Assembly: GCA_938046585.1 (NCBI GenBank)
Contig: CALIWR010000030.1
Span: forward strand, 62,001 to 126,000
Direction of reading: 5' to 3'
DNA length: 64,000 nucleotides
Source: an uncultured Propionibacteriaceae bacterium
Lineage (GTDB): Bacteria; Actinomycetota; Actinomycetes; Propionibacteriales; Propionibacteriaceae
Within the stretch, counting starts at the first letter, position 1. Every line of letters starts with the position of its first letter. Below the pieces are notes generated by a model that searched no databases, was not told the origin of the DNA, and saw only the letters and a program-made list of their open reading frames with translations. Both the position numbers and the translations under genes were made by a program. This document shows positions 52,248 to 63,353 of the stretch, in pieces.

Positions 52248-52279
52248 CTGGGGCCTGGGCCTAATGGTCCAGGCCCCAG
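52248..52279. terminator. Strong bidirectional terminator between mmdB and leuS
   Basis: Perfect 11-base stem CTGGGGCCTGG (52248-52258) and CCAGGCCCCAG (52269-52279), extended by three further pairs (one G-U) to a TAAT loop, 14 pairs in all. It sits 23 bases after the mmdB stop and 90 bases after the leuS stop on the other strand, so it can end both converging transcripts. No T-run, as usual in high-GC actinobacteria. Confidence 0.85.
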
Positions 52280-52368
52280 TCTGGTGCCTGGCCTCATCTG
52301 ATGCCGAAACAGGTATCCCCCAACCAGGACGCGGAAACCTTCACAGCAGTCGGTTCCTGCGCCGCGGA

Positions 52369-55215
52369 TCAGACAACTGGCACGATGTTGACCAGTCGGG
52401 GGGGTTTCACGATCACGGTACGGACCCCGTTGCCGGTTTCCTGCCGTACCCGCGGCTGGGCCAGCGCCAGCTCCCGAAGCTGGTCCTCGTCGATCGTGGC
52501 CGGGACCTCCAGCCGGGCCCGGACCTTGCCCTTGACCTGCACCACGCAGGTCACGGTGTCATCGGCTACCAGCGCCGGGTCGGCGACCGGGAAAGCCTGG
52601 TAGGCCAGCGACTCGGAATGCCCGAGCCGGCTCCACAGCTCCTCGGCAATATGGGGGGCCAGCGGCGACACCATCAACACCAGCGGCTCCACCACGGCCC
52701 GCGGTGGCGCGTCCAGCTGGGTGAGGGCATTGTTCAGCTCGGTCAGCCGGGCGATCGCCGTATTGAAACTCAGGCTGTCGAAGTCCCGGGTGACAGCGTC
52801 GACGGTCTTATGCAGCAGCCGCAGCGTCGCCTGGTCCGGGTCGGTGTCGACCACCCGCAGCTCGCCGGTCTGCTCGTTCAGCACGTTACGCCACAGCCGC
52901 TGCAAGAACCGCTGCGAGCCGACCACGGCCCGGGTCTCCCAGGGCTTCGACTGGTCCAGCGGGCCCATCCCCATCTCGTACAGCCGGAAGGTGTCGGCCC
53001 CGTATTCGCGGTACATCTGGTCGGGGGCGACCGCGTTCTTCAAGGATTTGCCGATCTTGCCGTATTCACGTTTCACCGGCTGGCCGTGCCAGGTGTACAG
53101 CGGCTCGCCGTCGGGGCCTCGTTCTTCGATGACCTCGGCGGCCTCCACCGGCTGACCCCGATCGTCACGGTAGGCGTAGGCCTGGATGTAGCCCTGATTG
53201 AACAGCCGCCGGAACGGCTCCTCGCTGCTGACGTGGCCCAGGTCAAACAGCACCTTGTGCCAGAACCGCGCGTACAGCAGGTGCAGCACCGCATGCTCGA
53301 CGCCGCCCACGTACAGGTCGGCGCCGCCCGGGTCACCCTGGCCGCGGGGCCCCATCCAGTACGCCTCGACCTGCGGGTCGACGAAGGCCTGCTCGTTGGC
53401 CGGGTCCAGATAGCGGATCTCGTACCAGCAGGAGCCCGCCCACTGCGGCATCACGTTCAGCTCGCGGCGGTATTCCTGCTCACCGTCGCCCAGGTCGAGC
53501 CGTACCGTTGCCCAATCGGTGGCTCGCGCTAGCGGCGGCACCGGGTCGCTGGTGGCGTCGTCGGGGTCCAGCGCCTGCGGACGGTAATCGCTTACCTCGG
53601 GCAGCTCCACGGGCAGCATCGATTCTGGCAGTGCCCGGGCCAGGCCGTCGGCCCCGTACACGATCGGGAACGGCTCGCCCCAGTAGCGCTGACGGCTGAA
53701 CAGCCAGTCCCGTAGCTTGTAGGTGGTGGTGCCGCGGCCGGTCCCCTTCGATTCCAGCCAGGCGATGATCGCCGCTTTCGCCTGCGGCACGCTCATTCCG
53801 TTGAGTGAGATCTCGTCGTTGGCGGAGCGGATCGCCGGCCCGTCGCCCAGGTACGGGGTGTTCGGGTCGTGGTCCTCAGGCGGCTCCACGGTACGGATGA
53901 TCTCGATCCCGTACCGGGTGGCGAAGTCCCAGTCCCGCTGGTCTTGGCCGGGTACTGCCATGACCGCGCCGGTGCCGTACCCCATCAGGACGTAGTCGGC
54001 TACGAAAACCGGGATCTGGCGCCCGTCGACAGGGTTCTGCGCATAGCAGCCGGTAAAGACGCCGGTCTTCTCCTTGCTGTCGGCCTGGCGTTCCAGGTCG
54101 GTCTTACGGGCCGCCGCCTGCCGGTAATCGGCGACCGCCTCGGCAGGGGTGGCAGCTGCGCCGGTCCAGGCTGCCGGGGTAGCCTCGGGCCAGGCCTCGG
54201 CGGTCAGCTCCGCCACCAACGGATGTTCCGGGGCGAGCACCATGAAGGTAGCCCCGAACAAAGTGTCAGGCCTGGTGGTGAAGACCTCAATGGCTCCCGA
54301 GGGGGTATCGAAACTGACCAGCGCCCCCTGGCTCTTGCCGATCCAGTTGCGCTGCATGGCCTTGACCTTCTCGGGCCAGTCAAGCCGGTCCAGGTCGCTC
54401 AGCAGTCGCTCCGCGTAGGCGGTGATCCGCATCATCCACTGCCTCATGGAGCGCCGGAAGACCGGGTAGCCGCCGATGTCGCTGCGGCCCTCGGCGGTGA
54501 CCTCCTCATTGGCCAAGACGGTGCCCAGCCCGGGGCACCAGTTCACCGGTGCGCTGGCCACGTACGCCAGGCGGTGCCGGTCGATGTGGTCGGCACGCTG
54601 CTCGGCGCTCAGCTCGGCCCAGGTCTGGTCCCCGCCGACTTGTCGGGCGCCGGATTCCAGCTCGGCGACCAGCTCCGTGATCGGCCGGGCCCGGCCCCGG
54701 CCGCCGTCAGCGTCCGGGTCGAACCAGGCGTTGTACACCTGTAGGAAGATCCACTGGGTCCAGCGGTAGAAGTCCCGGTCGGTAGTCGCCAGCGAACGCC
54801 GCTGGTCATGGGCCAGGCCCAGCCGCCGCAGCTGGCTGCGCATTGTGGCCACGTTCTGCTCGGTGGTCACCCGCGGGTGCTGCCCGGTGCGGACCGCGTA
54901 CTGCTCGGCCGGCAGCCCAAAGGCGTCGTACCCCATGGTGTGCAAGACGTTACGGCCCCGCATCCGCTGATAGCGGCCATAGACGTCGGTGGCGATGTAG
55001 CCCAGCGGGTGCCCGACGTGCAGCCCAGCCCCCGACGGGTACGGGAACATGTCGAGGATGAACAGCTTTTCGCGCTGCCCTGCTGCGTCCGGATCGGCCC
55101 AGGGCCCGGCCGGGTTAGGCGCTGCGAAGGTGCCTTCCGCCTCCCACCGGTCCTGCCAGGTGGTCTCGATCTGGGCCGCCATGTCGGCGGTGTAGCGGTA
55201 CGGCGTGTCGTTCAT
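52369..55215 (-). CDS. leuS: Leucyl-tRNA synthetase
   Basis: 948 residues, class I synthetase charging tRNA-Leu. The HIGH motif is HVGH in PYPSGAGLHVGHPLGY; the KMSKS loop reads KIGKS in EYGKIGKSLKNAV, a variant of the actinobacterial KMGKS form. A complete CP1 editing domain lies between (TTRPDTLFGATFMVLAPEHP, MAVPGQDQRDWDFA). Divergent from the Hsp70 gene with 143 bp between, in which I see no T-box or attenuator. Confidence 0.97.
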   Translation of the reverse strand: MNDTPYRYTADMAAQIETTWQDRWEAEGTFAAPNPAGPWADPDAAGQREKLFILDMFPYPSGAGLHVGHPLGYIATDVYGRYQRMRGRNVLHTMGYDAFGLPAEQYAVRTGQHPRVTTEQNVATMRSQLRRLGLAHDQRRSLATTDRDFYRWTQWIFLQVYNAWFDPDADGGRGRARPITELVAELESGARQVGGDQTWAELSAEQRADHIDRHRLAYVASAPVNWCPGLGTVLANEEVTAEGRSDIGGYPVFRRSMRQWMMRITAYAERLLSDLDRLDWPEKVKAMQRNWIGKSQGALVSFDTPSGAIEVFTTRPDTLFGATFMVLAPEHPLVAELTAEAWPEATPAAWTGAAATPAEAVADYRQAAARKTDLERQADSKEKTGVFTGCYAQNPVDGRQIPVFVADYVLMGYGTGAVMAVPGQDQRDWDFATRYGIEIIRTVEPPEDHDPNTPYLGDGPAIRSANDEISLNGMSVPQAKAAIIAWLESKGTGRGTTTYKLRDWLFSRQRYWGEPFPIVYGADGLARALPESMLPVELPEVSDYRPQALDPDDATSDPVPPLARATDWATVRLDLGDGEQEYRRELNVMPQWAGSCWYEIRYLDPANEQAFVDPQVEAYWMGPRGQGDPGGADLYVGGVEHAVLHLLYARFWHKVLFDLGHVSSEEPFRRLFNQGYIQAYAYRDDRGQPVEAAEVIEERGPDGEPLYTWHGQPVKREYGKIGKSLKNAVAPDQMYREYGADTFRLYEMGMGPLDQSKPWETRAVVGSQRFLQRLWRNVLNEQTGELRVVDTDPDQATLRLLHKTVDAVTRDFDSLSFNTAIARLTELNNALTQLDAPPRAVVEPLVLMVSPLAPHIAEELWSRLGHSESLAYQAFPVADPALVADDTVTCVVQVKGKVRARLEVPATIDEDQLRELALAQPRVRQETGNGVRTVIVKPPRLVNIVPVV

Positions 55216-55358
55216 CTCATCCTTCGGTTCAGAGCCGGACGCGCGCAGCCGGCCTGGCCCAAGGCTAACGAACCTGCCAGCCGGGCCTCGACCGCGTTTG
55301 TCGCGGTGGACGGTGGCCCCGGCGAGGGCCCGGTCGGTCTCAGCCTAGGATCGAGGCC

Positions 55359-56831
55359 ATGCGGATTGGAGTTGACCTCGGCACGACCCGGACCGTAGTG
55401 GCGTACGTGGACCGGGGTAACTATCCCCTGGTCTCGTTCACCGATCATGAGGGCGATCCGCACGACTTCGTCCCGTCGCTGGTGGCGGTGGAACGAGGGC
55501 GGCTGGTGTATGGCTGGGCGGCCCGGGCGGCCGCGGCCCGCGGAGCCGCCCGCCGGCGCTCGTTCAAACGGCTGCTGGCCAGCCCCGACGTCTGCCCGCA
55601 AAGCCAGGTCCGGGTCGGTGACCAGCAGATCGGGCTGCTGGATCTGGTGACCGAACACCTGGCGGCGCTGCGGGCCGAGGTGGCGGCGCAGGTGGAGGAC
55701 GACAATCTGGAGGCTGTGGTGGGGGTCCCGGCTCACGCCCACACCGCGCAGCGGTTCATCACCCTGGAGGCCTTCCGCCGGGCTGGGTTTGGTGTGTTGG
55801 GGATGGTGAACGAGCCGTCGGCGGCGAGTTTCGAATACACCCACCGCCAGCCCCGTAGCGTCACCTCGAGGCGTAACCAGGTGGTCGTGTACGACCTAGG
55901 CGGCGGCACCTTCGACGCCTCCTTGGTCGAAGTCGAGCAGACCCGTCATGTGGTGGTCTCCTCGGTCGGGCTGAACGACCTCGGCGGTGACGACTTTGAC
56001 GAGGTCTTGGCCGACTGTGCCCTGGCTCAGGCCGGTGGTACGGACCTGCCGGAGCCGGAACGGTCTCGGCTGCTGGACGAGGCCCGGGAGGCAAAAGAGC
56101 GGCTCACGCCGCAGGCGCGGCGGGTCTCGGTCGAGGTAGCCGGGCAGCAGGTCGCAGTGCCGGTGGACCAGTTCTACGAGGCCGCCACCGCCCTGGTGGA
56201 TCGATCGACCCAAGCGATGGCCCCGCTGCTGACCGGCGACGACGACCAGGAGGACACCTCGGCGTTAGCCGGGATCTACATTGTCGGCGGCGCGAGCGCG
56301 CTGCCGCTGGTGTCGCGGATCCTACGGGACCGTTTTGGCCGCCGAGTGCACCGCTCCCCGTACCCGGGCGGCTCGACCGCGATCGGGTTGGCGATCGCCG
56401 CGGACCCGTCTGCCGGGTACACCTTGGCTGAGCGGCTCTCCCGCGGCTTCGGGGTCTTCCGGGAACTCGACTCCGGCGCCCGGCTTGGCTTCGACCAGCT
56501 ACTGGGCCGCGACCAGGTCACCTCGATCACCGGATCGGTCGTCGTCACCCGCCGCTATCTGGCCGCGCACAACGTCGGCCACTACCTCTTCGTCGAATAC
56601 GACCACCTGGTCGACGGCTCGCCGGCCGGCACTGTCACCCCCTTCGTCGAGGTGCTCTTCCCGTACGACCGCGCGCTGCGTGACCACGCCCACCTGGACG
56701 AGGTCCAGGTCCAACGCACCGAGGGCGGCCCGGAGATCGAGGAACGCTACGAGATCGACCCGCACGGGATGATCACCGTCACCTTTACCGACCTCGGTGA
56801 CGGCTTCAGCCAGACCTACTCCCTGCAATGA
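55359..56831 (+). CDS. Hsp70-family protein (DnaK homologue, atypical)
   Basis: 490 residues. An actin-like ATPase domain with phosphate loop DLGTTRTVVAYVD, VVYDLGGGTFDASL and the adenosine motif YIVGGASALPLVSRILRD is followed by a shorter C-terminal part (from about residue 375) that does not show a canonical DnaK peptide-binding domain or its EEVD-like tail; it has VVVTRRYLAAHNVGHYLFVEYDHL. It may handle a specific client. It lies next to, but converges on, the hspR-dnaJ-grpE-dnaK operon; no HAIR box is visible upstream. Confidence 0.88.
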   Translation: MRIGVDLGTTRTVVAYVDRGNYPLVSFTDHEGDPHDFVPSLVAVERGRLVYGWAARAAAARGAARRRSFKRLLASPDVCPQSQVRVGDQQIGLLDLVTEHLAALRAEVAAQVEDDNLEAVVGVPAHAHTAQRFITLEAFRRAGFGVLGMVNEPSAASFEYTHRQPRSVTSRRNQVVVYDLGGGTFDASLVEVEQTRHVVVSSVGLNDLGGDDFDEVLADCALAQAGGTDLPEPERSRLLDEAREAKERLTPQARRVSVEVAGQQVAVPVDQFYEAATALVDRSTQAMAPLLTGDDDQEDTSALAGIYIVGGASALPLVSRILRDRFGRRVHRSPYPGGSTAIGLAIAADPSAGYTLAERLSRGFGVFRELDSGARLGFDQLLGRDQVTSITGSVVVTRRYLAAHNVGHYLFVEYDHLVDGSPAGTVTPFVEVLFPYDRALRDHAHLDEVQVQRTEGGPEIEERYEIDPHGMITVTFTDLGDGFSQTYSLQ

Positions 56832-56986
56832 TTCAGGAGAAATCCGGCGAGCCGACCATCACCGCTGCAACCGCCGGGGGCTGACTGCGGGGCCTCGGAC
56901 GGCCAGGGCCGATGCCTGTTGTCATCGCATTCCCCCAGCACATCAGTCGGGTCGAGCATTTCATCTGTGAAAGCCATCAAGCACGG

Positions 56987-57361
56987 TCAGACCCGTCGGA
57001 TGCCGTCGTGACCGACGGCGAAGACTCGGGCTGAGAGCGTGGCGGTACGGGCGCGGCGCAGCTCCTCGGTGAGTTCGCGGACCTGTTCTCGGTAGGCGTC
57101 AAGCTCAGATTCCAGTTCCAGGATCCGGCGCACCCCGTTTAGGTTGATGCCCTCGTCCTGGGATAGGTCCTGGATCATCTTGAGCCGGGCGATGTCCCGC
57201 ACCGAGTAGCGCCGGCCTCGGCCCCGGGCCCGGGTGGGGACCACGAGACCGAGCCGGTCGTACGTACGCAGGGTCTGCGGGTGCATCCCAGCCAACGAGG
57301 CCGCCGTCGAGATCGGGAACAGCGGGGTGTTCTGATCGATCCGGGCGGGCAGATTGTCCAT
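56987..57361 (-). CDS. hspR: Heat-shock repressor HspR (MerR family)
   Basis: 124 residues. The N-terminal MerR winged HTH (PLFPISTAASLAGMHPQTLRTYDRLGLVVPTRARGRGRRYSVRDIARLK) is followed by a coiled-coil (NGVRRILELESELDAYREQVRELTEELRRA). HspR represses dnaK by binding HAIR sequences and needs DnaK as corepressor. It ends the dnaK-grpE-dnaJ-hspR operon. The start lies one base after the dnaJ stop. The downstream region (56832-56986) shows only weak stem-loops. Confidence 0.95.
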   Translation of the reverse strand: MDNLPARIDQNTPLFPISTAASLAGMHPQTLRTYDRLGLVVPTRARGRGRRYSVRDIARLKMIQDLSQDEGINLNGVRRILELESELDAYREQVRELTEELRRARTATLSARVFAVGHDGIRRV

Positions 57362-57362
57362 C

Positions 57363-58511
57363 TCAAGCCTTCAGGTGCGCCCGCGGGTCGGGTTCACCAG
57401 CCGCATTCCGATACGCCTCCAAGGCCGATCGGGCCGCGTCTGACAGGTGCTGCGGCACCTGCACCTCGACGGTGACCAGCATGTCGCCGCGGCCGCCATC
57501 GGGCTTGGCCACCCCCTTGTCACGGACTCGGAAGGTCCGCCCGTTCGGGGTGCCGGGCGGGACCCGGAGCCGGACCGGGTCACCGGCCAGCGTGGGAACC
57601 TCGATGGTCGCGCCGAGCGTCGCCTCCGGGAAGGTGATCGGCACAGTCACCGTCAGCGCATTCTGAGCCCGACCGAAAATCGGATGCGGCTGAACATGCA
57701 CCACCACGTACAGATCACCCGCAGCCCCGCCGTTGTCTCCGGCTGACCCCTTGCCCTTGACTCGGATCCGCTGCCCATCGATGACGCCTGCCGGGACCCG
57801 TACCTGCATGGTCCGGGCCGACTGGCCCCGGCCGGTTCCATGGCAGATCGGGCACGGGTGCTCGATCACCAGCCCACGGCCCCGGCATTCGCGGCAAGGC
57901 TCGCTGAAGGCGAATCCACCCGAGGAGGCGGACCGCATCCCCGACCCCTGGCAGCCGGAGCAGACCGCCGGCACCGTCCCGGCCTTGGCGCCGGTTCCCC
58001 GGCACGCCTCGCAAGCCTCCTCTGAGACCATCTGCATCCCGACGGTGGTGCCCTCGGCGGCATCGGTGAACGGGATCGTCACCTCTCCCTCGACATCGCT
58101 GCCGCGCCGCGGGCCCCGGCCAGAGCCGCGGCGCTGGCCGGGCTGCCCGTTGTGGAACAGCCCCCCGAACAGGTCTCCCAGGCCGCCCTCACCGCCGGCG
58201 TTACGGAACAGATCCTCCAGGTTGACCGAGCTCCCCTGGCCCCGGCCGGTACCGGGGAACCGGAAACCGCCGCCCCCGAAGAGTTGCCGAGCCTCGTCGT
58301 ATTCCTTGCGGCGGGCCGGGTCAGAGAGCACCGAATTGGCCTCGGAGACCTCCTTGAACCGTTTCTCGGCCTCGGGATTACCTGGATTCTGATCGGGGTG
58401 GTTTGCTCGGGCGAGTCGGCGGAAGGCCCGCTTGATGTCGTCTGGTTTGGCGTCCTTGGAGACGCCCAGGATCTTGTAGTAGTCCTTCTCGAGCCAATCC
58501 TTGGTACTCAT
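57363..58511 (-). CDS. dnaJ: Chaperone DnaJ
   Basis: 382 residues. J-domain with HPD in LARANHPDQNPGNPEAEKRFKEV, a Gly/Phe-rich stretch (FGGGGFRFPGTGRGQGSS), four CxxCxGxG zinc repeats (CEACRGTG, CSGCQGSG, CRECRGRG, CPICHGTG) and the C-terminal substrate-binding domain (VTVPITFPEATLGATIEVPTL). AGGAGG precedes ATG 58511. DnaJ delivers unfolded proteins to DnaK and stimulates its ATPase. Confidence 0.97.
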   Translation of the reverse strand: MSTKDWLEKDYYKILGVSKDAKPDDIKRAFRRLARANHPDQNPGNPEAEKRFKEVSEANSVLSDPARRKEYDEARQLFGGGGFRFPGTGRGQGSSVNLEDLFRNAGGEGGLGDLFGGLFHNGQPGQRRGSGRGPRRGSDVEGEVTIPFTDAAEGTTVGMQMVSEEACEACRGTGAKAGTVPAVCSGCQGSGMRSASSGGFAFSEPCRECRGRGLVIEHPCPICHGTGRGQSARTMQVRVPAGVIDGQRIRVKGKGSAGDNGGAAGDLYVVVHVQPHPIFGRAQNALTVTVPITFPEATLGATIEVPTLAGDPVRLRVPPGTPNGRTFRVRDKGVAKPDGGRGDMLVTVEVQVPQHLSDAARSALEAYRNAAGEPDPRAHLKA

Positions 58512-58530
58512 TGACGCCTCCTCTCTGCTG

Positions 58531-59106
58531 TCAGCTCTCGGTGTCGGGCTGCGGCACCGTCTCGGTCTCGGTCACGGGCTCAGCCGGCTCCGACGGCGCC
58601 GGCTCGCTGGGATCAGTCACCGCAACCCGGGCCGGACGCAGCACCCGCTCGTGCACCCGGTAACCGGCCTGGATGATCTGGGCACACGTGGTGACGTCGT
58701 AGCCGGGGACATCCACATGCATCAACGCATCGTGGATCTGCGGGTCGAAGGGATCTCCCACCGCGCCGTACCCGGTCAACCCGTACGAGCCGGTGACCTT
58801 CTCGATCTCGTCGGCGATCATCCTGGCGCCGCCGTCAAGCTGGTCGTGGGCGCGGGCTGCCGAGATCGCGTCCAGCACCGGCAGCAGATCCCCCAGCACC
58901 GCCTCGATCCCGCGCTGGCGGGCCAGGTCCCGGTCCCGGTCCACCCGGCGCTTGTAGTTCACGTACTCCGCCTGCAGGCGTTGCAGATCATCGGTGCGCT
59001 CGGCGAGCAGGGCTGCAAGGTCAGGCTCATCGGCCGGGGCGGGGGCCTCCTGCGCCGCCGGGGCGGCGTCCGCGACGGGCTCGTCGGGGACGATCGGATC
59101 GGTCAT
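58531..59106 (-). CDS. grpE: Nucleotide exchange factor GrpE
   Basis: 191 residues. An acidic, Ala/Pro/Glu-rich N-terminus is followed by the long helix (DDLQRLQAEYVNYKRRVDRDRDLAR) and the C-terminal beta domain (VTGSYGLTGYGAVGDPFDPQIHDALMHVDVPGYD). GrpE exchanges ADP for ATP on DnaK. ATG 59106 follows AGGAG. Second gene of the dnaK operon, 72 bp after dnaK and 19 bp before dnaJ. Confidence 0.96.
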   Translation of the reverse strand: MTDPIVPDEPVADAAPAAQEAPAPADEPDLAALLAERTDDLQRLQAEYVNYKRRVDRDRDLARQRGIEAVLGDLLPVLDAISAARAHDQLDGGARMIADEIEKVTGSYGLTGYGAVGDPFDPQIHDALMHVDVPGYDVTTCAQIIQAGYRVHERVLRPARVAVTDPSEPAPSEPAEPVTETETVPQPDTES

Positions 59107-59178
59107 GGTTCTCCTCGTACGTGGCAGGTGCCGGGAGGCTGGCTCCCGGCACCCACCCTAGATTGTGCTGGGCTGCGC

Positions 59179-61032
<1,854 letters not shown>

Positions 61033-61085
61033 GTGGATACTCCTTGGTTGACAACAGGTTGTGCGTGACGCTCTCACGAACCGGG

Positions 61086-61106
61086 GTTGAGCCTAGCACG
61101 CTCAAT
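61086..61106. promoter_or_regulatory. HAIR operator (HspR site), proximal
   Basis: GTTGAGC, seven bases, GCTCAAT: matches the HspR-associated inverted repeat (CTTGAGT-N7-ACTCAAG) at the core TTGAG and CTCAA with exact N7 spacing. It lies 54-74 bases upstream of the dnaK start, so it overlaps the expected promoter. A second box lies 6 bases farther. Confidence 0.88.
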
Positions 61107-61112
61107 CCAGAA

Positions 61113-61133
61113 CTTGAGTCTCACACGCTCAAC
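61113..61133. promoter_or_regulatory. HAIR operator (HspR site), distal
   Basis: CTTGAGT (61113-61119), seven bases, GCTCAAC (61127-61133). One half is the exact consensus. Centre-to-centre distance to the proximal box is 27 bases. Two tandem boxes allow cooperative HspR binding at the dnaK operon. Confidence 0.9.
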
Positions 61134-61162
61134 CCTTGGTCGTGGCGTTCTATTCCCGCGGT

Positions 61163-62449
61163 CTACACCAGCCAGAAGTAGCGCGCGGCCCAGCACAGCC
61201 ACGACAGCAGGAGAGTCGCCCCGGCGACCACTAAGCCGTAGCGGGTGAACTCCCAGAACGAGATCGGATGCCCGTTACGGGCGGCAATCCCTAGGACCAC
61301 GACATTCGCGCTGGCGCCCACAGCGGTGGCATTGCCACCCAGGTCAGCGCCCAGCGCTAACGCCCACCACAGCGGCTGGTTGGCCGGCCCGTGGGCCAGT
61401 TCCGAGACGATCGGGGTCATCGTGGCCACGTACGGGATGTTGTCGACCACCGCCGACAGGATCCCTGAGGCGAACAACAGCACCGTTCCGGCCAGGAACG
61501 TCCGGTCCCCGACCGCCCCTGCCAGCCAGCGGCCCAGGGCCTCGATCACGCCGAGCCGGACCAGGGAACCGACCAGCATGAACAGGCCCATGAAGAACAC
61601 CAGGGTGCCCCATTCGACCTCTTCCAGGAAGTCCGACGGGCCGAGCCCGGACCAGGCCACCAGCGCCCCAGCACCGAGCAGGGCCACGATCGCCGGATCC
61701 AGGTGCAGCATCGAGTGGAAGACGAAGGCCACCAGCACCAGGCCCAGCACCACCAAAGACTTGATCAGCAGCGGCCGGTTCTGGATCGCCTCCCGCTCAT
61801 CCAGGTTCATCACATTCTGGGCGGCCTGCGGGTCGTAGCGCAGCCGCCGGCCCCACAGCAGCCAGGCCAGCGCGATGAAGGCCGCCAGCAGCACCAGCAC
61901 CACCGGCCCTAGGTGGATCAGGAAGGTGTTGAAGTCGAGGCCCGCCCGGCTGCCGATGATGATGTTGGGCGGGTCGCCAATCAGAGTGGCGGTGCCGCCG
62001 ATGTTGGAGACGATGGCCTCGGCGATCAGGTACGGCACCGGACGCTGCCCGAGCCGGTTGCAGACCAGCAGGGTGACCGGGGCGATCAGCAGCACCGTGG
62101 TCACATTGTCGAGTAGCGCCGAGGCGACGGCGGTGACCATGGTCAGCATCACCATCACCGCGAAGGGCCGGCCGCGGGCAGCCTTGGTGGCCAGGATCGC
62201 CACGTATTCGAAGACCCCGGTGTGTTTGGTCACCGAGACGATCACCATCATCCCGAAGAGCAAGAAGATGACGTTCCAGTCGACGCCGGTCTCGACCTCG
62301 TGGAAGCCGGTCTCGACGTCGATCACCCGCAGCGCCATCATCACCGCCACGCCGCCCATCACGGCGGCGATCCGGTGGATTTTCTCCGTGGCGATCAGGA
62401 CGTAGACGATCACAAAGACCGCGACCGCCAGGTACGCCAGCAGACCCAT
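61163..62449 (-). CDS. ArsB/NhaD-family membrane transporter
   Basis: 428 residues, about 11-12 helices. Ion-transporter-superfamily features are SALLDNVTTVLLIAPVTLLV, NIGGTATLIGDPPNIIIGSRAGLDF, and, in the second half, SAVVDNIPYVATMTPIV and LGADLGGNATAVGASANVVVLGIA. Members are Na+/H+ antiporters (NhaD) or arsenite/organic anion exporters; the substrate is not decided by sequence. It starts one base after the stop of the CBS protein on the same strand, suggesting joint regulation by nucleotide binding. Confidence 0.9.
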   Translation of the reverse strand: MGLLAYLAVAVFVIVYVLIATEKIHRIAAVMGGVAVMMALRVIDVETGFHEVETGVDWNVIFLLFGMMVIVSVTKHTGVFEYVAILATKAARGRPFAVMVMLTMVTAVASALLDNVTTVLLIAPVTLLVCNRLGQRPVPYLIAEAIVSNIGGTATLIGDPPNIIIGSRAGLDFNTFLIHLGPVVLVLLAAFIALAWLLWGRRLRYDPQAAQNVMNLDEREAIQNRPLLIKSLVVLGLVLVAFVFHSMLHLDPAIVALLGAGALVAWSGLGPSDFLEEVEWGTLVFFMGLFMLVGSLVRLGVIEALGRWLAGAVGDRTFLAGTVLLFASGILSAVVDNIPYVATMTPIVSELAHGPANQPLWWALALGADLGGNATAVGASANVVVLGIAARNGHPISFWEFTRYGLVVAGATLLLSWLCWAARYFWLV

Positions 62450-62450
62450 C

Positions 62451-62894
62451 TCAGGCCACCGTCACTGCCCGCAGCAGCCCCGAAACGGTGACCGCGCCCA
62501 CGTAGCGGCCCTGGTCGGTGATCGCCACCAGCGGCGAGTCGGTGTCGGCCATCAGCGCCGCCGCCTCCATCGAGGTGTCGTCGACGGTGAGGACCGCCAG
62601 CTGACGCCGGTCATGCCCCAACAGGTCGCGTACCTGCTTGCCGGCCAACCGTTCGAAGACCTGGTCGGCGGCGCTGGTGTCGACCACCCGGGCCAGCGTC
62701 GGGTCCTCCCGAATGTACGGCGGGATCATCGCGTCCAGCACCTGTACGCCGCGTAGCACTGCCTGCGGATGCCGGTCATCGTCGAGGACGACGATCCCCG
62801 GATGGCCGGCCACGGCCATCGCCAGTACCGCCTCTGCCGCATCCGCGTCCGCCGAGGCCGCCGGATACTCCTCCACCAGGTCACCTAGTCTCAT
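62451..62894 (-). CDS. CBS-domain protein
   Basis: 147 residues, two CBS modules: the first spans about residues 10-60 (AEAVLAMAVAGHPGIVVLDDDRHPQAVLRGVQVLDAMI), the second about 90-145 (DTSMEAAALMADTDSPLVAITDQGRYVGAVTVSGLLRAVTV). CBS pairs bind adenosyl nucleotides. The gene is coupled to the ArsB/NhaD transporter, so it may gate the transporter by energy or ligand state, an inference from context. Confidence 0.88.
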   Translation of the reverse strand: MRLGDLVEEYPAASADADAAEAVLAMAVAGHPGIVVLDDDRHPQAVLRGVQVLDAMIPPYIREDPTLARVVDTSAADQVFERLAGKQVRDLLGHDRRQLAVLTVDDTSMEAAALMADTDSPLVAITDQGRYVGAVTVSGLLRAVTVA

Positions 62895-62960
62895 GACCCC
62901 GTACGGTACGCAGTCTCGGCCCGTACCGACCCGCCGGTGCCCTCCCCGCGGGGGTTCGGC

Positions 62961-63278
62961 TCAGTCGAGGTGGAAGACCTCCTCCAGTTCGACGAAGGAG
63001 GTATCCCCAGCCGCCTGCCCAGCAAACAGGTGGGCCACCGACTGCTGCCAACGGGCGTTGACCTCCTCCAGCGCCATCGCGGCCCGGGCCGCGTCCAACC
63101 CGTCGGGGGTCTCCACGTAGCCAAACAGGGTTCCGTCCGGCGCCAGGAAAAGGCTGTAGTTACCCCAACCGGTACGCCGTAACGCGTCCTGCATCTCGGG
63201 CCACACCTGTCGGTGCCGTTGCCGGTACTCCTGCAGATGTTCTGGCGCCACCCGGCTCACGAAGCCCACCCGTTTCAT
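62961..63278 (-). CDS. rhaM: L-rhamnose mutarotase
   Basis: 105 residues with the family pattern MKRVGFVSRVAPEHLQEYRQRHRQVWPEM at the start, NYSLFLAPDGTLFGYVE in the middle and LEEVFHLD at the end. RhaM interconverts alpha and beta L-rhamnose. AGGAGG 3-8 bases before ATG 63278. No other rhamnose genes are near, so it may serve another rhamnose or deoxyhexose route elsewhere. Confidence 0.93.
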   Translation of the reverse strand: MKRVGFVSRVAPEHLQEYRQRHRQVWPEMQDALRRTGWGNYSLFLAPDGTLFGYVETPDGLDAARAAMALEEVNARWQQSVAHLFAGQAAGDTSFVELEEVFHLD

Positions 63279-63353
63279 GCCGTCCTCCTGGTACGAACGT
63301 TTCGTGGGCTCACCCTGCCACCGCCCACTGATCAGCCGGGCCGGCGGGCCGGG

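Noticed and set aside
56832..56986. Possible small gene between the Hsp70 homologue and hspR
   Set aside because: A ribosome-like GGAG occurs after the stop but no start codon with a plausible frame follows; only weak stem-loops are seen.
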